From Enoplolaimus lenunculus (lineage: Eukaryota; Nematoda; Enoplea; Enoplida; Thoracostomopsidae), in assembly GCA_030248215.1 (NCBI GenBank), contig JASANG010003851.1, positions 1-64,000 of the forward strand: a stretch of DNA of 64,000 bases, given 5' to 3'. This document shows positions 10,951 through 22,765 of this stretch, piece after piece. Positions within the stretch are counted from its first letter, which is position 1. Each line of letters begins with the position of its first letter. The notes beneath the pieces were generated by a model. That model saw only the letters and a program-made list of their open reading frames with translations, was not told the origin of the DNA and searched no databases. The position numbers and the translations under genes were made by a program.

Positions 10951-12560
10951 ATGACGGCAACAATGACGGTATCAAAAACGGCAAAGCAATAACAAGAGCG
11001 ATGACCACGACAACGACCGCACTGACGGCAACCACGACATAGCCTCAACAACTAGAAGACAAGCAACACCAGTGACAACAACGAAACAACTAACACAACG
11101 GCAATATTACCGACGACAACGGCGACAACAGCGTTCCACGGCAACAAAAACAATCACGACAAAGACAATACGACAACAACGCCACGAACTAACGCAATAA
11201 TGACGGCAATATCTATGACAAATACGACGACAACTGTGACAGCGCCAACAAAATGATAATAACGAAAACAACAGCAATGGTACCCACGTCAACGTCACAG
11301 TAACAAAAACGACTACCACGACAAAACCGTCGACGCTGACAATAACAATGGAAACACAACAAAAACAACATCGCCAACGACGGTGAAATACAACTAAACA
11401 ACAATAACAACAGCCGAAGCGACAATAACAAAAGAATGGTGACCACAACAATAACGGTATCAAAAACGGCGAAGCAATACCAAGAGCGTAAATGGCAGCA
11501 ATAACCATGGCAAACACGACAACCGCGACGACCACGACCGCACCGACGGTAACCACGACAACAACAACAACAAGAAGAATAACAACAACAAGAAGACAAG
11601 TAACACCAGCAACAACACTAACAACTAAGACAACGACAATGGTACCCATGACAACGGCGACAACAGCGACATACAGCAACGAAAACAATCACGACAACGA
11701 CGGCACTGACGGTAACCACGACAGAACCGCAACAAGAGCAACACCAGTGGCAAGAACGTCAGCAATGAAGGCAGGGACAATAGTGCCCACGACAACGGCG
11801 GCAACAGCAGTGCACAGCAATGAAAAGAGCTACGAAGACAAAACCGACCGACAGAACAATGGCAACATCCCAACAACGCTGAAGCAGCAGTAACAACAAC
11901 AATAATATCGGTAACCACGACGGCATTAAAAATGGCGAAGCAATAACAAGAGCGACGATGACAGCAACGACGATAACGACAGAACCAGCTGTAACGGCAA
12001 ACGCAACAACCGCGACAACGACATAACTACCGCATCGACAACAACGACGGAAGAACTGCAACAAGAAGATCAGCAACAGCAGCAACAACAACGACCACAA
12101 CAATGGCAATACGACGAGAACGCCACCAATTACGACAATAATGGCGTCAATATCTACGACCGCAACAAGTGACAACGTCAATAAAATGATAACAACAAGT
12201 GCAACAGCAATGCTACCAACGTCAACGGCGATAACAGCGACGCACAGCAACAAAAAAACTACAAAACCTTCGACACTGACGACAACAACGAAATATAACT
12301 ACACAACGATAACAACAGAAGTGACAATAACAACAGCGACGACCTCGACAACGACCGCACCGATGACAACCACAACAAGAAGAGCTGCAACACCAGCAGC
12401 TACAACGTCAATAATTAAGCAACGACAATGGTACCAACTACAACGGCGACAACAGCGACACACCAACATCGTAGTTGTCGTCATCATTCTTGTGGTTGTT
12501 ATTGTCACGCAGGCCCATGTAAACTTCGCTGCCGTTCCAAAGTCCCACCATGCCCTCGTA
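10951..12560 (+). repeat. CAA/CGACAA-rich satellite of the foldback loop
   Basis: The sequence is strongly purine/C biased. The phrase GGCGAAGCAATAACAAGAGC or a close variant recurs at about 10980, 11467 and 11934, and ACGGCGATAACAGCGAC-like phrases recur at about 10630, 11645, 12225 and 12440. This points to a longer unit of about 0.47 kb with irregular sub-repeats, the same unit as in the arms. Confidence 0.75.
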
Positions 12561-12565
12561 AGAAT

Positions 12566-13060
12566 TTGATGTGTGGTCAAAGGTTGGATTTCGGGATATG
12601 TTCGAAGGTTGGATTTCGGGATATGGTCGAAAGGGGGATTTTGGGATTTCGGGAAATGGTCGAAGGTGGGATTTTGGGATTTCGGGTTATGGTCGAAGGT
12701 GGGATTTTGGGGATATGGTAGAAGGTGGGATTTTGGGATTTTTGGATTTCGGGATATGGTCGAATGTGGGATTTTGGGATATGGTCGAAGGTGGGATTTC
12801 GGGATACGGTAGAAGGTGGGATTTTAGGATTTCGGGATATGGTCGAAGGCGGGATTTTGGGATTTCGGGATATTGTCGAAGGTTGGATTTTGTGATTTCG
12901 GGATATGGTCGATGGTGGGATTTTTGGATTCTGGGATTTCGAGATATTGTTGATGATGGGATTTTGAGATTTCGGGTATGGACGACGGTGGGATTTCAGG
13001 ATTTTGTAATTTGGTGATATGGTAGAAGGATGGATTTTGGGATATAGTAGAAGGTGAAAT
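12566..13060 (+). repeat. GGGATTTCGGGATATGGTCGAAGG-type minisatellite
   Basis: A chain of GGGATTTCGGGATATGG, TCGAAGGTGGGATTTTG and variants has a basic step near 20 bp and many partial units. It is G-rich on the plus strand, and its frames are artefacts. A small outlier (GGGACGGTGGGATTG) lies at about 13838. Confidence 0.9.
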
Positions 13061-13061
13061 G

Positions 13062-13800
13062 CTCTTAAATCTAAGCCTAGACCTGTGCCCAAGGCTTAGC
13101 CTAAGCCCAAACTTATGTCAAAGCCCAAGGCTATCCGCAAGCCTAAGCCTTAGCCTAGTCCTAAGCCTAGGAATTAGCCCAAGGGTTATTTTAAGATTTA
13201 ATTAACGTGAACCTCGCAATGAGCCTAAGCCTAAGCCTAAGATTTAGCCCAAGAGTTATACAAGATCTAATCTTTGTTTTTTAAAACCTATTCATAAAGC
13301 CTCGAAGCCTAAGCCAATGCTATCTGTGGTCTAATCTACGCTTAAACAAAGCCTGCTCCTAAAGCCTAAGTGTAAACTTAAGCGAAAGCCTAAGCCTAAG
13401 CATATGCCTAAGCCTAAGCAAAAAAGTCTAAAGCTTAAACGGAGTCTATCATACCATCTCCGGAAGACGATCAGGCCCTGTTCTATACATAGGACCCTAA
13501 GACTTAGTTCGTAATGGTCATTTATGATTTCATCTACGTTTGAACCAATTCCTAGAGCCTCAGCGTCCTAAAACTATGCCTAAGCCTGAGCCATAGACTA
13601 ACTCAAAGCCTACGCCCAAGGCTAAGGCACATCTAAAATGTATATCTAAGCTTTACACCAGACGTTACGGATAAACACCTAAATACCTAAGCCTAAGACG
13701 GAGCGTTGCTTATTCCTAAACCTAAATCTTGAGCCAAAGGATTGCATAATCCTAAATCTAAGTCCAATCCTAACCCTAAGGAATTGCTTTCGATGTATTT
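13062..13800 (-). repeat. degenerate GCCTAA (TTAGGC) tract in the foldback loop
   Basis: About 740 bp holds many AAGCCTAAGCC runs on the plus strand. Pieces of the TTAGGC-core MITE ends are also present (GGCCCTGTTCTATACATAGG near 13472), so at least part of it derives from that MITE family rather than from telomere sequence. Confidence 0.8.
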
Positions 13801-14774
13801 TATTGAAATCGCAAAATCCCAACATCCATTTTTTAGTTGGGACGGTGGGATTGTTGTACGGCACTCAACTATACATGGACCGTCGCTTCTGTTGTTATTG
13901 TTGTGTAGTTGTATTTCGCTCTTGCTGTCTTTGCTTTTTTCCATTGTTGTTGTCGTGTTTCGATTGTTGTAGTCTGTTTTGACGGTTTTGTCGCGATAGT
14001 TTTGTTGCTGTGCGTCGCTGTTATCGCCGTTGACCTGGGTATCATTGCGGTTGTCCTCGTTGTCATCATTTTGTTGGTATTGTCAGTGTCGTCGTCGTCG
14101 TGTTTGTCGTAGGCATTGCCGTCATTATTGTCGTTGTTGGTGGCGGTGTCGTCGTGTTGCCATTGATGTTGTGGTCGTTGTCGGTGTTACTGATGTTGCT
14201 GCTCTTCTTGTTTCAGTTGCGTCGTCGTTGTAGTCGCTGCGGTCGTTATGTCGTTGCGCGTTGTGGCGTTTGCAGTACCCACAACAGGAACACAGAACAA
14301 TGGAAATACCTACGATGACAAAACCGGCCACAATGATGAGAAGAACAATGGCAACACCTCGACAACGGCACCAACAGCAGAAGCGATAGTAACAACAACA
14401 ACGGCGAAGACGGCGGCATCAAAAATGGTGAAGCAATGGCAAGAGCGAGAACGGCAGCAACTACGATAACGACAAAAGCAGCCGTAACGACGGCAAACAC
14501 AACAGAAACGATGGCACAACGACCACAGCGACTACATGGACGACACAACTGTAACAAGAGTAGCAACAGCAGTAAAAACAACAACAACAACAACAACGAT
14601 AACGTCCACATCCACGAACACTGCGCGGTCATTTTTAAAATGATCTTCTTCGCCAAAACGTGCCAATGTACGTTTAGTTACGGCATTTACTTAAGTAACT
14701 CAATTTGAAATAAAACTTGATGCTCATAAATGTTTGTCATGAATTTTTCAACAATTTCTTTAATTAACTTCCAG

Positions 14775-15607
14775 CTGATTTTACATAATCAGATGAGTAG
14801 AGCAAATTTGGTCTCAATATTGTTTTTGCCGGTTAAAAAGTTCGACAAGACTATAGCAAAACTGAAAGCCAACACAGGAGCTGCTTCTAATGTAAACAAC
14901 TAATCTCTAGCAAGATTTTGATGCACATTTGCTGGACATACAGGTGATGTTGTGCAATAGATTTGACTTAATACAGCTATACCATAATTTAACAAAGCAA
15001 AATGATTTATATGTGGCCGCAAGAAGTTTCTAAAAAACATGCAGACCTTGAAGCGTTTCAGACGTTGGCAAATGAAGGCGTACAAGTTGAAAAAATATAG
15101 AATCATAAACATGCTTTTCGCAGTTCATATAGGGTCAAGATATATAACTTTAGTAATAAATTAGTATTTTACAACCTGACAACTTATACACTTTAGATTA
15201 CGATAAACTACCGATAAAACTCATGCCGTCTACAATATCTCAACTGTGGTTTGTTCATAAATCCAATAGCCTTGGCAGTTATACAGTATATAACACCACA
15301 AAACAGCTGCGATAGATTAACAGCAAAAAATGAATATACGCAAAACGTATTATACTACGTGCAGTATACTAATGAAAGCCGTTGATACAAGTGGTCACAA
15401 TATTTCAATTGGATAATAATGAAAATGATACAAAGTTCACAAAACATTAATTACCTCAATGCAGTAACTGAACAACTTATACAATTAAATAAATAAGCAC
15501 AAAACTACGTTGAAATAACTGCACAACGTAAACACATGTCATGCAGTATCTAATCCAGGCATAAAGATGACACAACAGTCTATTGCACTTCAACCCCCCA
15601 CATTAAT
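14775..15607. other. unassigned sequence
   Basis: AT-rich sequence follows the foldback. No exon, repeat family or RNA gene is recognised; it may include 3' flanking sequence of the next minus-strand gene. Confidence 0.4.
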
Positions 15608-16413
15608 TCAATACATCATCAGCTTAGCTTTTTTAACCTGACGTTCAACAATAATTCTATTTCTTTCCATCAGATGGAAAACATAATTGCGCTGGGTGAA
15701 ATTAGGAAGAAGTTTAGTGAATGTTTTTACCAAAACTTTGTCAACTTTCCGGTTGTGCCACGTTACACTTGTATCACAGCAAACATGTAGTACACAGCTC
15801 TCTGGCTTGCACCATTTCCATACTGTAAAAATTAAAAAACCTGTACGCACCCGAACATTGGTGCAGCAATAATTCAATGTCCAAATCAGCGCATTGCTTG
15901 CAGAATCATTTATGTAACACAATTTGTGAAATTCGCACAAAATGATGCAACAATAAAAAACAGTAATTATCGGTGAATGTAACAAGCTATACCCCAACAC
16001 AACCCGCCCATTCGATATAATATTCTCACTTTGTTATTGCGTGATAGTACAAGTAAGTAACAGGTAGTTGTTTAACTGTCACACTCTGTTAGGTGCTACG
16101 TACTCTGGATAAAATCAACCAAGGTCTTTAGCGTGTTGGGATGTAATCTGTTAGACCCGTATAACTCAAACAACAATTGACTCATACCAATCTTTTGAGA
16201 CATGCTTGTTTCTGGCTCATCATCAGAACCAGCGTTGTTGTGTAGCACATTTCCTTGGAAATCAGAACTGACTTGCTTGAACAGAAGTTGTATGAAAACC
16301 AGATATTTAGCATAATCGTCGCGTGATATCCTTTGCCTTTTGCGAATAATAGGACCATTGCTTAAGCGCACAACACCGGCAACGTTAGGCTGCATACCAG
16401 GAAGTTGAAGAAT
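15608..16413 (-). CDS. minus-strand gene of unknown family, last two exons
   Basis: Two exons join in phase. Exon 16413-16104 has acceptor TTTTGATTTTAG and donor GTACGT, and reads ILQLPGMQPNVAGVVRLSNG, then a basic RKRQR stretch and an acidic serine-rich stretch (SDDEPETS). Exon 15822-15608 has acceptor TTTTTAATTTTTACAG and reads through CCDTSVTWHNRKVDKVLVK to the stop. The join is phase 1, making an Ile codon. Without that splice, a TAG closes the first exon at 16096-16098. A Met lies at 16395; whether translation starts there or further upstream is unclear, since a possible exon at about 16506-16459 has a GTGAGT donor that would not keep the frame. The product would be about 170 residues, soluble, mixed charge. 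I do not recognise the family. Confidence 0.5.
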
Positions 16414-16519
16414 CTAAAATCAAAATATGCGGCCATCTGTGACTCACCGTTGAACGAATATAGCAAAAAAGTACTCGCCTCGTTCAAACGCTTCTTAAAG
16501 CGAAACCTGTAATTAAATA

Positions 16520-17145
16520 ATTTCGTTTAGCGTATAATTATTCAGTAATTTTTCGAGAAAAAGGACTGTGAACGAGAGAGGCGCTGCAGTGATTCAGTTT
16601 AAAGTCTCGTTGATCCAACCACAGAAGTGGCTAATAAAGCCTAGGCGCAAGCCTAAGTCTAAGTGCCATATTATAATGGTGATATACTTTCCAATAATTT
16701 CATAATTTATATCTCAATATTTGAGGGCTTACTTGCAATTGGTGTAGCACTTATTGTTAGTTATAGTGTAATAGGTTTTGAAACAAGCGAACTGCGTTAA
16801 CTCAGCTGCGAATCTATACCACACGCAGCAGGATAAATTGAGTACAATGAATGCGCTAATTTTTGAAGTTTATATAAACTTGATTCAAAAGCTACACGAC
16901 GAATCACCAACTGATGAAACGAAACATCAGTTTCTTATAGAAATAACGTAAATATTAATTGTTATATGTAGTGAAACATACTACAGGCTACATGATGTGT
17001 TGGAAATAGCCCGAAACAAAAATATGTTATTTTTATCAATGACTATAAATGAAACTGCTGTTTGTCGGGTTCAACGCAATAATGCAGAATGCAGTCTGCA
17101 TTTTTTCACATGTTAAATTCGAAAGCGAAAGTTTTAAACCTTGCT
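16520..17145. other. upstream or intronic sequence of the minus-strand gene
   Basis: There is a short scrap of GCCTAA repeat at about 16638-16665. Otherwise nothing is recognised. Confidence 0.35.
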
Positions 17146-17153
17146 ACACATAT

Positions 17154-17641
17154 TAGGGAACGACCAGATCCAAAATTTTGCATTTACCGGATCCGAATCT
17201 TAAAAGTCAGATCCGGCCCGGATCCGGATCTGGATCTTACTAGCTGGATAATTTTTCAATGCCTAACGTATATAAAATACAAAAAGTTCAACTGATTGTT
17301 TCGCAAAATTAGTCAACAAAACTTACAGCAACTAAAAAAGAAGTCTTTAAAATTATGTTTGTTTTCTTCCGCAACAACACTGGTCTCCACGTGGATGTCA
17401 TTAACCTGACATTCCAACAAAGCATTAATGCTCACACAGTGCTTATTAGATTACGTACGCATAGTTGAAATACATACACCAATTTTGGTATGTTTTTGTT
17501 TGTATATAAAATTTCGGATCCGGAGATCCGGTAGTTTATTTTACCGGATCCGGAGATCCGGTAGTTTATTTTACCGGATCCGGATCTTAAAAATTGCAGA
17601 GATCCGGTCCGGATCCGGATCTCGGATCCGGTCGATCCCGA
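17154..17641. mobile_element. hAT-like MITE with GGATCCGG subterminal words
   Basis: The 488-bp element starts TAGGGAACGACC and ends GGTCGATCCCGA, flanked by a perfect 8-bp duplication ACACATAT (17146-17153 and 17642-17649). Clusters of CCGGATCCGG sit inside both ends, and a near-perfect 34-bp repeat (GATCCGGTAGTTTATTTTAC) occurs twice at about 17525-17585. There is no transposase frame, so it is non-autonomous. Confidence 0.9.
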
Positions 17642-17649
17642 ACACATAT

Positions 17650-18141
17650 CGATCGAATCGAAAACAAACGTTCACGCCTGTAGACAGCCGTTATATATCC
17701 TGACGCGACATTTCATTGGAAGTCTTGAAAATTTATGCATAATTTTGGTTCCAAACGTTTTAACACTATCAGCCTAGTGGTTTTCTGTGTGGAAGCCAAC
17801 CTCTTAGGAAGATCGAGAACTCAGTTTCTCTCAAGCTCTAATATACTTAACGTTCGCTTATTTTAATAATATGCATCAAAAATAAATATACACATTGAAG
17901 CTAAATTGCTTACACAACGTCGACAAAGCACTACTTAAGAAATGAATAAATGTTAACAATCGAGATTTACCATTTCTCTTCTAAACCACACACAGGTTTA
18001 AGTACTTCTTAAATAGTAAATTTCACACTCGCGCAAACGGTGAACAGATGTAACACTGTTAGTTTTTAGTTGACCATATATCACATTACTGCTCTTCTTC
18101 CATTTTAACATACCTTTAACGAGAAGTGTGCACAGTAACGG
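17650..18141. other. unassigned sequence
   Basis: No exon or known repeat is seen. It may be 3' flank of the gene that ends at 18142. Confidence 0.35.
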
Positions 18142-21100
18142 TCAGATGTCGTTTGCCCGCACTTCCCAGTCAATTCTGCGGTTGCGCAAGTTGTACTCAC
18201 CCTGCGCAACAACATGAGTCGGCCGATCAATGCACCGGCTCATGTGCACAAGCAACCCGCGCATATTCTTGAACGGGCGCGTGCCGCCAGCGATACATGT
18301 TGTTTGGCAGTGCGGGCAACGAAGCTGATCCATCTCCCCATGCACACCCAGATGCTCCAATCGTTGCGCTCGTTCTTCTCGCAACTTCTGCCGTCGTTGT
18401 TGGCTATACAGTCGCCGCTTTTCTTTAAGACGCTCGTCGCGCTTACGGAAGGCATTTCGTCTGAAGCGTAGGAAAGCTGCCGGGCTTTCGTCAAAGCATG
18501 GGTTCCAGTTCCGCTCAAAATGCTCGACTACACGCAGGTATTCATGCATTGCCGGAGTCTGAAATTGAAAAACCAGCCACTCGCTATAACACAAATCAGT
18601 CTGTAATATTATATGAAATATGTACTACTCACAGCATTTAAAGATGCAGAGTATGTACCAAATGGAGTACAAAAATATAATATTGAACAGCCTGCTAAAG
18701 TAGATAGAATTTGTATATTTTGACATAACACACACTGGAGGTCCCAGAATTTTTCGGGACAGAACTAACCTTTATGTTACGTATTGTAATTTATGTACAA
18801 AAACAGTTTTATATTTTCCATTTTTGTTTATAAAACAATGAGCAACATCTTTGCAGTATTCGGTGTTCACAATGTTCTGCAATGCTTATGCATAGTAAAG
18901 ATTGCGCTATAACAAAAATATAATGCAAACCTAAAGAGTTTATGCGCACCCACAGTTTAATGCCAGAACCATTAATTAAGAAGTATAAAAGTAGGGATGT
19001 GCCGATACCAAAATTTTGCCGATGCCCGTGCCGAAGCCGATTCCAACTTTAGTATACAATGCTTAATAAACAGATAGGATACTACATTGCATCATTATAT
19101 GAAGGCTTAAATAAACCCTAACCATCATAAACGATTATAATTTTATACTAACGGTTTATTTCAGTCAAATTTTGTAAAAACAAATGCGAGAGATAACAGT
19201 TTTCCTGATAAGACACACTGATATGCGCCTAGAAATGAAATTGCTAGCATTCCAACTGACTTATGTGCAAAATATCGACTAAGAATCGGCTATTTTTAGG
19301 GCCGATGCCGATACTCACGAAAAGTGTCGATTATTAATGATGCCGATGCCGATGGCACAACCCTACATAAAAGCAAAGCAGAAATCGAAATACGTAAAAA
19401 ATTTCTATTCCCATTCCGAAGATACTTGAAACCGGAAAGGTTTCGAATCGGCATTTCGTTTGCGCACTCAACAAAAAGAAATGTAGAGCATTTAACCTAC
19501 GTACCCAGTGTGTAAACGGTAACGAGAGCACTTTACGCACTTCTGTGCACCAGTAGGACTTGATTTCGGGGCTTCGTTTCGGTGGCGGCCCCTGAAGTAA
19601 AAAATCTTTCTATACTCTTGCAGATAATTTATCAATCATACCATATATCTTTCAAAAACTGTCAACACATCCAGCGATGAAAATAAAACTAACATAATAG
19701 TTTAAATTTGTATATAATTTGGACTACTTAGTGCACAGCTTCGAGATGGCCCCTGAAGTGAGAACATCTCAGACATTTACATTGTCGCTGAACAGATTTT
19801 CAATTTTTGTTAAAAAAGTTGCGGGCCAAAAGAACCGCGTAGTATATATACGTATAAATAAAAGTTATTTGCCGCGTTATCAGATGTCAGCTCTCAGATT
19901 GTCAAAGAGAACTACGTATTACAAAAACGACCGAAGTTCGAGAGTATTCTGCAGGTTTTCAACATGCATCGAGTGAAGTAAAGATTGCATTAAAAATTTG
20001 GCCGTCGTTGGTTTCATGCAAGTCAATCGTTGGATAGTTTTAAACTTAACAATGGCTTGGAATGAAATGTTTTTAATTTCACTTGTTAAGCTATATAACA
20101 GTGTGTCTTGCGTTCGTTTTCGTGCATAATAAACAGTGTTCTCCTAGTATAAATTACAGTCAGTTTATGGTTGTTAGGTTTTGAGTGATCGCTTTTATCG
20201 GTTAAGTGTCGGCAAAATTTCACAATAAAAACACTCGTATTACATTAGTGTTACTAACCTCGCCATCCGCTTGCGCCTCCTCAGCCCTTTTTCGTTTTGC
20301 CTTAAAAATAAATGTACGTGCATACTCTGAAAAATTGAATGTGATTGGACAAGTTTGTCGTCGTTTTTAACTAATTGTTTGTGTAAACTGCATACTAAGC
20401 CAGCAGCGTGCAACCGGAATTACAATTTACCGGAACCGGAATTTGAAAATTTTACCGGAACCGGAAAGTTAAAAAATGCATTTCACCAAAAATTTCATTT
20501 TAATCATATTTTTTGCTCAATTATTTGTGAAATAACCTTAGTCGAACATAGGTATTTATTTTATTTGTTGTATTTTAGATTTTCATCATCGACTGAAGTG
20601 AAATCCACCATCAATGGCTTATATTCGGAGTACAAGTGGCTTTCAAAAGAGATTCTTAAAAATTAGCAAAGTTAAGAAAACGGGCAAATTATAACACCGG
20701 AATTTTTCAATCCGGTAAAAATTTACCGGAACCGGAAGGTGAAAAAATGCCGGAACCGGAATTCCGGTTGCACCCTGTAAGCCAGTGCCGTATGTTACGT
20801 ATACACAGTGTGTAAACAGAATATATTTTAAAATAATATGCGCAGTGTGTGTAGTCATCGGCAGGAAGCGATAGGGATATCTGGTTCCGGTTTATCATTT
20901 TGTCAAAAGAAACATGTGTGCACAGAACTACGTATATAGCCTGTTGTGATTCCATTTTTGTCCATGTACAGATCATGTTTTTCACACTAAAGTAAAATGA
21001 AAAATTTAAATTAATATTAAGTAAATTTTCGTTCACTGAACATGTGTGGCAACTTGGCTAACCGCAAGATCAGACTAGACATCCCGTCCACGTTTAACTT

Positions 21101-21981
21101 TCGCCGAAAAACCTACGTCTGTGCTCCGATTTCAGGGTGCAACTAGAATTCCGGTTCCGGCATTTTTTCACCTTCCGGTTCCGGTAAATTTTTACCGGGT
21201 TTAAAAATTCCGGTGTTATAATTTGGCCGTTTTCTTAACTTTGCTAATTTTTACGAATCTCTTTTGAAAGCCCCTTGTACTCCGAATATAAGCCAATGAT
21301 GGTGGATTTCACTTCAGTCGACGACGAAAATCTAAAATACAACAAATAAAATAAATACCTATGTTCGACTAAGGTTGTTTCACAAATAATAGAGCAAAAA
21401 AAAGATTAAATTGAAATTTTTGGTAAAATGCATTTTTTCACTTTCCGGTTCAGGTAAAATTTTCATATTCCGGTTCCGGTAAATTGTAATTCCGGTTGCA
21501 CCCTGCTGTACAGGGTATTCTAATTTTTAATATTCCGTGGCACCCTGGGTAACGGTATGATCAAGTTGTTTGCAAGATAGCTAAATTATCTATTCATATG
21601 TGCATCCAACCAGAATTTAGTCTGTGCAAAGCAATTTAATCTAATATAACAAAATTACCAGTCTTGAAGGAAAAACTAATAACTCTGGATGCTAAGTTTG
21701 CTTACCGCTCTCTGGCGTTCCGACCAGCTTGGCCCACAACGAACCGGGGACTCCGGTTCGCTTTCAGCCTCCGGCTCCAACCCACTCGCCTCTGCAACCG
21801 TCAACTGAGCGCGGCTTTCGGTCCGCTGTGGGTAAATTAGCGGTGCGTCACCGCAAGCCTGTGGGAGCCAATCAGTATCAGGGATACTGGCCAGCTCAAG
21901 CCTGGGCTTTGTTGCTGTCGGCGCCTCACCCTTTTTGTGCCAAACTAATTCGAACAACTTCGGCCTATTTCCAAGAGGCAT
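18142..21981 (-). CDS. minus-strand two-exon gene with a C2HC-type finger, family unknown
   Basis: Exon 21981-21706 follows an acceptor-like TTTTTTAAG, begins MPLGNRPKLFELVWHKKG and ends at donor GCG|GTAAGC. Exon 18556-18142 follows acceptor TTTTTCAATTTCAG and ends in TGA. Both borders are phase 0, giving about 230 residues. The first exon is Pro/Glu rich (TVAEASGLEPEAESEPESP). The second has a basic helix (KRDERLKEKRRLYSQQRRQK) and then CPHCQTTC, with HMSRC about 20 residues on, a plausible zinc-binding knuckle. A nuclear or nucleic-acid-binding role is inference only. Exons are clearly richer in GC than the AT-rich intron of about 3.1 kb, which hosts two MITEs and part of a third. The Met right after the acceptor may or may not be the true start. 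Confidence 0.55.
18992..19365. mobile_element. hAT-like MITE with GCCGAT subterminal words
   Basis: The 374-bp element starts TAGGGATGTGCCGATACC and ends GCCGATGGCACAACCCTA. The flanks are TATAAAAG and CATAAAAG, an 8-bp duplication with one change. Runs of GCCGATGCC lie inside both tips. It sits in the intron of the minus-strand gene. Confidence 0.88.
19374..20395. other. intronic sequence of the minus-strand gene
   Basis: No exon, RNA gene or repeat family is recognised between the two MITEs. Confidence 0.4.
20404..20777. mobile_element. hAT-like MITE with GGAACCGG subterminal words, copy 1
   Basis: The 374-bp element starts CAGCGTGCAACCGGAATT and ends AATTCCGGTTGCACCCTG, flanked by a perfect 8-bp duplication TAAGCCAG (20396-20403 and 20778-20785). 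CCGGAACCGGAA clusters lie inside both tips. It is nearly identical to the copy at 24078-24462, so both moved recently. Confidence 0.93.
21133..21505. mobile_element. GGAACCGG-type MITE, copy 2, inverted
   Basis: Same family in opposite orientation, CAGGGTGCAACTAGAATT to CCGGTTGCACCCTG. It shares the core TCCACCATCAATGGC in complement. The flanks (TCCGATTT and CTGTACAG) do not match, so the target duplication is lost or the copy arose by recombination. It can pair with copy 1 only about 0.4 kb away. Confidence 0.85.
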
Positions 21982-22094
21982 CTTAAAAAATTGTATGAAT
22001 AATATATACAAATACAGTTCGATGGTATTTAGCATAAATACGAATGATGCAGGGTAACAACATGGGAAACCTACGCCTAGACAAGAATAAGTCT

Positions 22095-22765
22095 TAATCC
22101 AAACCAAGGATGGGCGCAGACCGGCCATGAAATGTCTTGGTGGCGGTCAACTTTTGGTCATGACCGAAAAAATTAAACTTTTAAAATGAATTATTTCTCA
22201 TGCTTTTTTTCGTAGTTTTTGCGTTTTTCATAGTAATTGGTAGTAGGGATGTGCCGATTAATCGGCATCGGTAATAATCGGCAGCTTTCATGTGTATCGG
22301 CGTCGGCACTGCAAAAAATTGCCGATTCTTTGCCGATACTTTCGCTCATAACAGCCAGTTTGAATGCTATCAATTGCAATTCTGGGGTCATAACAATGTG
22401 TCCGGCCAGGAAAACTATATATCTTTATTGCGTTTGTTTGAAAAAATTAATTGAAATGTACGTTTGTCTAAAGTTTTAATCGTTTATGATGGTTAGGGTT
22501 TAAGTCTTCATATAATGATGTACGTAATGTAGTAATCTATCTGTTTATTAAGCATGGTGTACTAAACTTGGAATCGGCATCGCCAAAATTTCAAAATAAG
22601 AATCGCCATTGGTATTGGCAAAAATTTTGGTATCGGCTCATCCCTAGTTTTAAGTGTGTTTTCAGGATATCTGCTAGATCACCGGTTTCGGACTCGGCAA
22701 GTCTCGGGATTTGGCTGGTCTCGGCCTCGCTTTTCTTGAGGTCGATGGTTTGCTATTCGAGGCCA
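22095..22765. mobile_element. GGTCTCGG-type MITE carrying a nested GCCGAT MITE
   Basis: The outer element has AGGATGGGCGCAGACCGG at the left and GGCTGGTCTCGGCCTCG near the right. Its TTTTCGTAGTTTTTGCGTTTTT stretch is shared with 43829-44189. At 22244-22646 a GCCGAT-type MITE (TAGGGATGTGCCGATTAATC to GGCTCATCCCTA) interrupts it; its flanks do not give a clear 8-bp match. Confidence 0.65.

Larger units (their letters stand above)
9896..14774. repeat. large foldback structure with satellite arms
   Basis: A left arm at about 9896-10785 and a right arm at about 13880-14774 are near-complementary over some 890 bp. Anchors include TGAGCATCAAG with ACTTGATGCTCA, GGCACGTTTTGGCGAAGAAG with its complement, and GACCGCGCAGTG with its complement. 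The arms are built from GTT/CAA-type satellite that itself switches strand once inside each arm (near 10380 and 14255). The loop of about 3.1 kb holds more CAA satellite, a minisatellite and a TTAGGC-type tract. The architecture (long inverted ends of tandem satellite around an unrelated middle) is that of Foldback-type elements. No transposase frame is seen; the long frames here (up to 162 codons, poly-Leu/Val or poly-Asn) are low-complexity readings of the satellite. Confidence 0.8.

Noticed and set aside
12571-13092. 148- and 171-codon frames over the GGGATTT minisatellite
   Set aside because: Repeating Gly/Asp/Trp and Pro/Ser/Lys readings of a tandem repeat on both strands, with no start context or domain.
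10011-14656. Long frames of up to about 190 codons rich in Leu/Val, Thr or Asn
   Set aside because: They occur in several frames on both strands of the same CAA/GTT satellite and mirror each other in the two arms; they are low-complexity artefacts.
16459-16506. An upstream exon (FRFKKRLNE...) of the minus-strand gene
   Set aside because: Acceptor and a GTGAGT donor are good, but the join to the next exon breaks the frame; only a GC donor (GAG|GCGAGT) would keep it. It may be untranslated or chance, so it was left out of the model.
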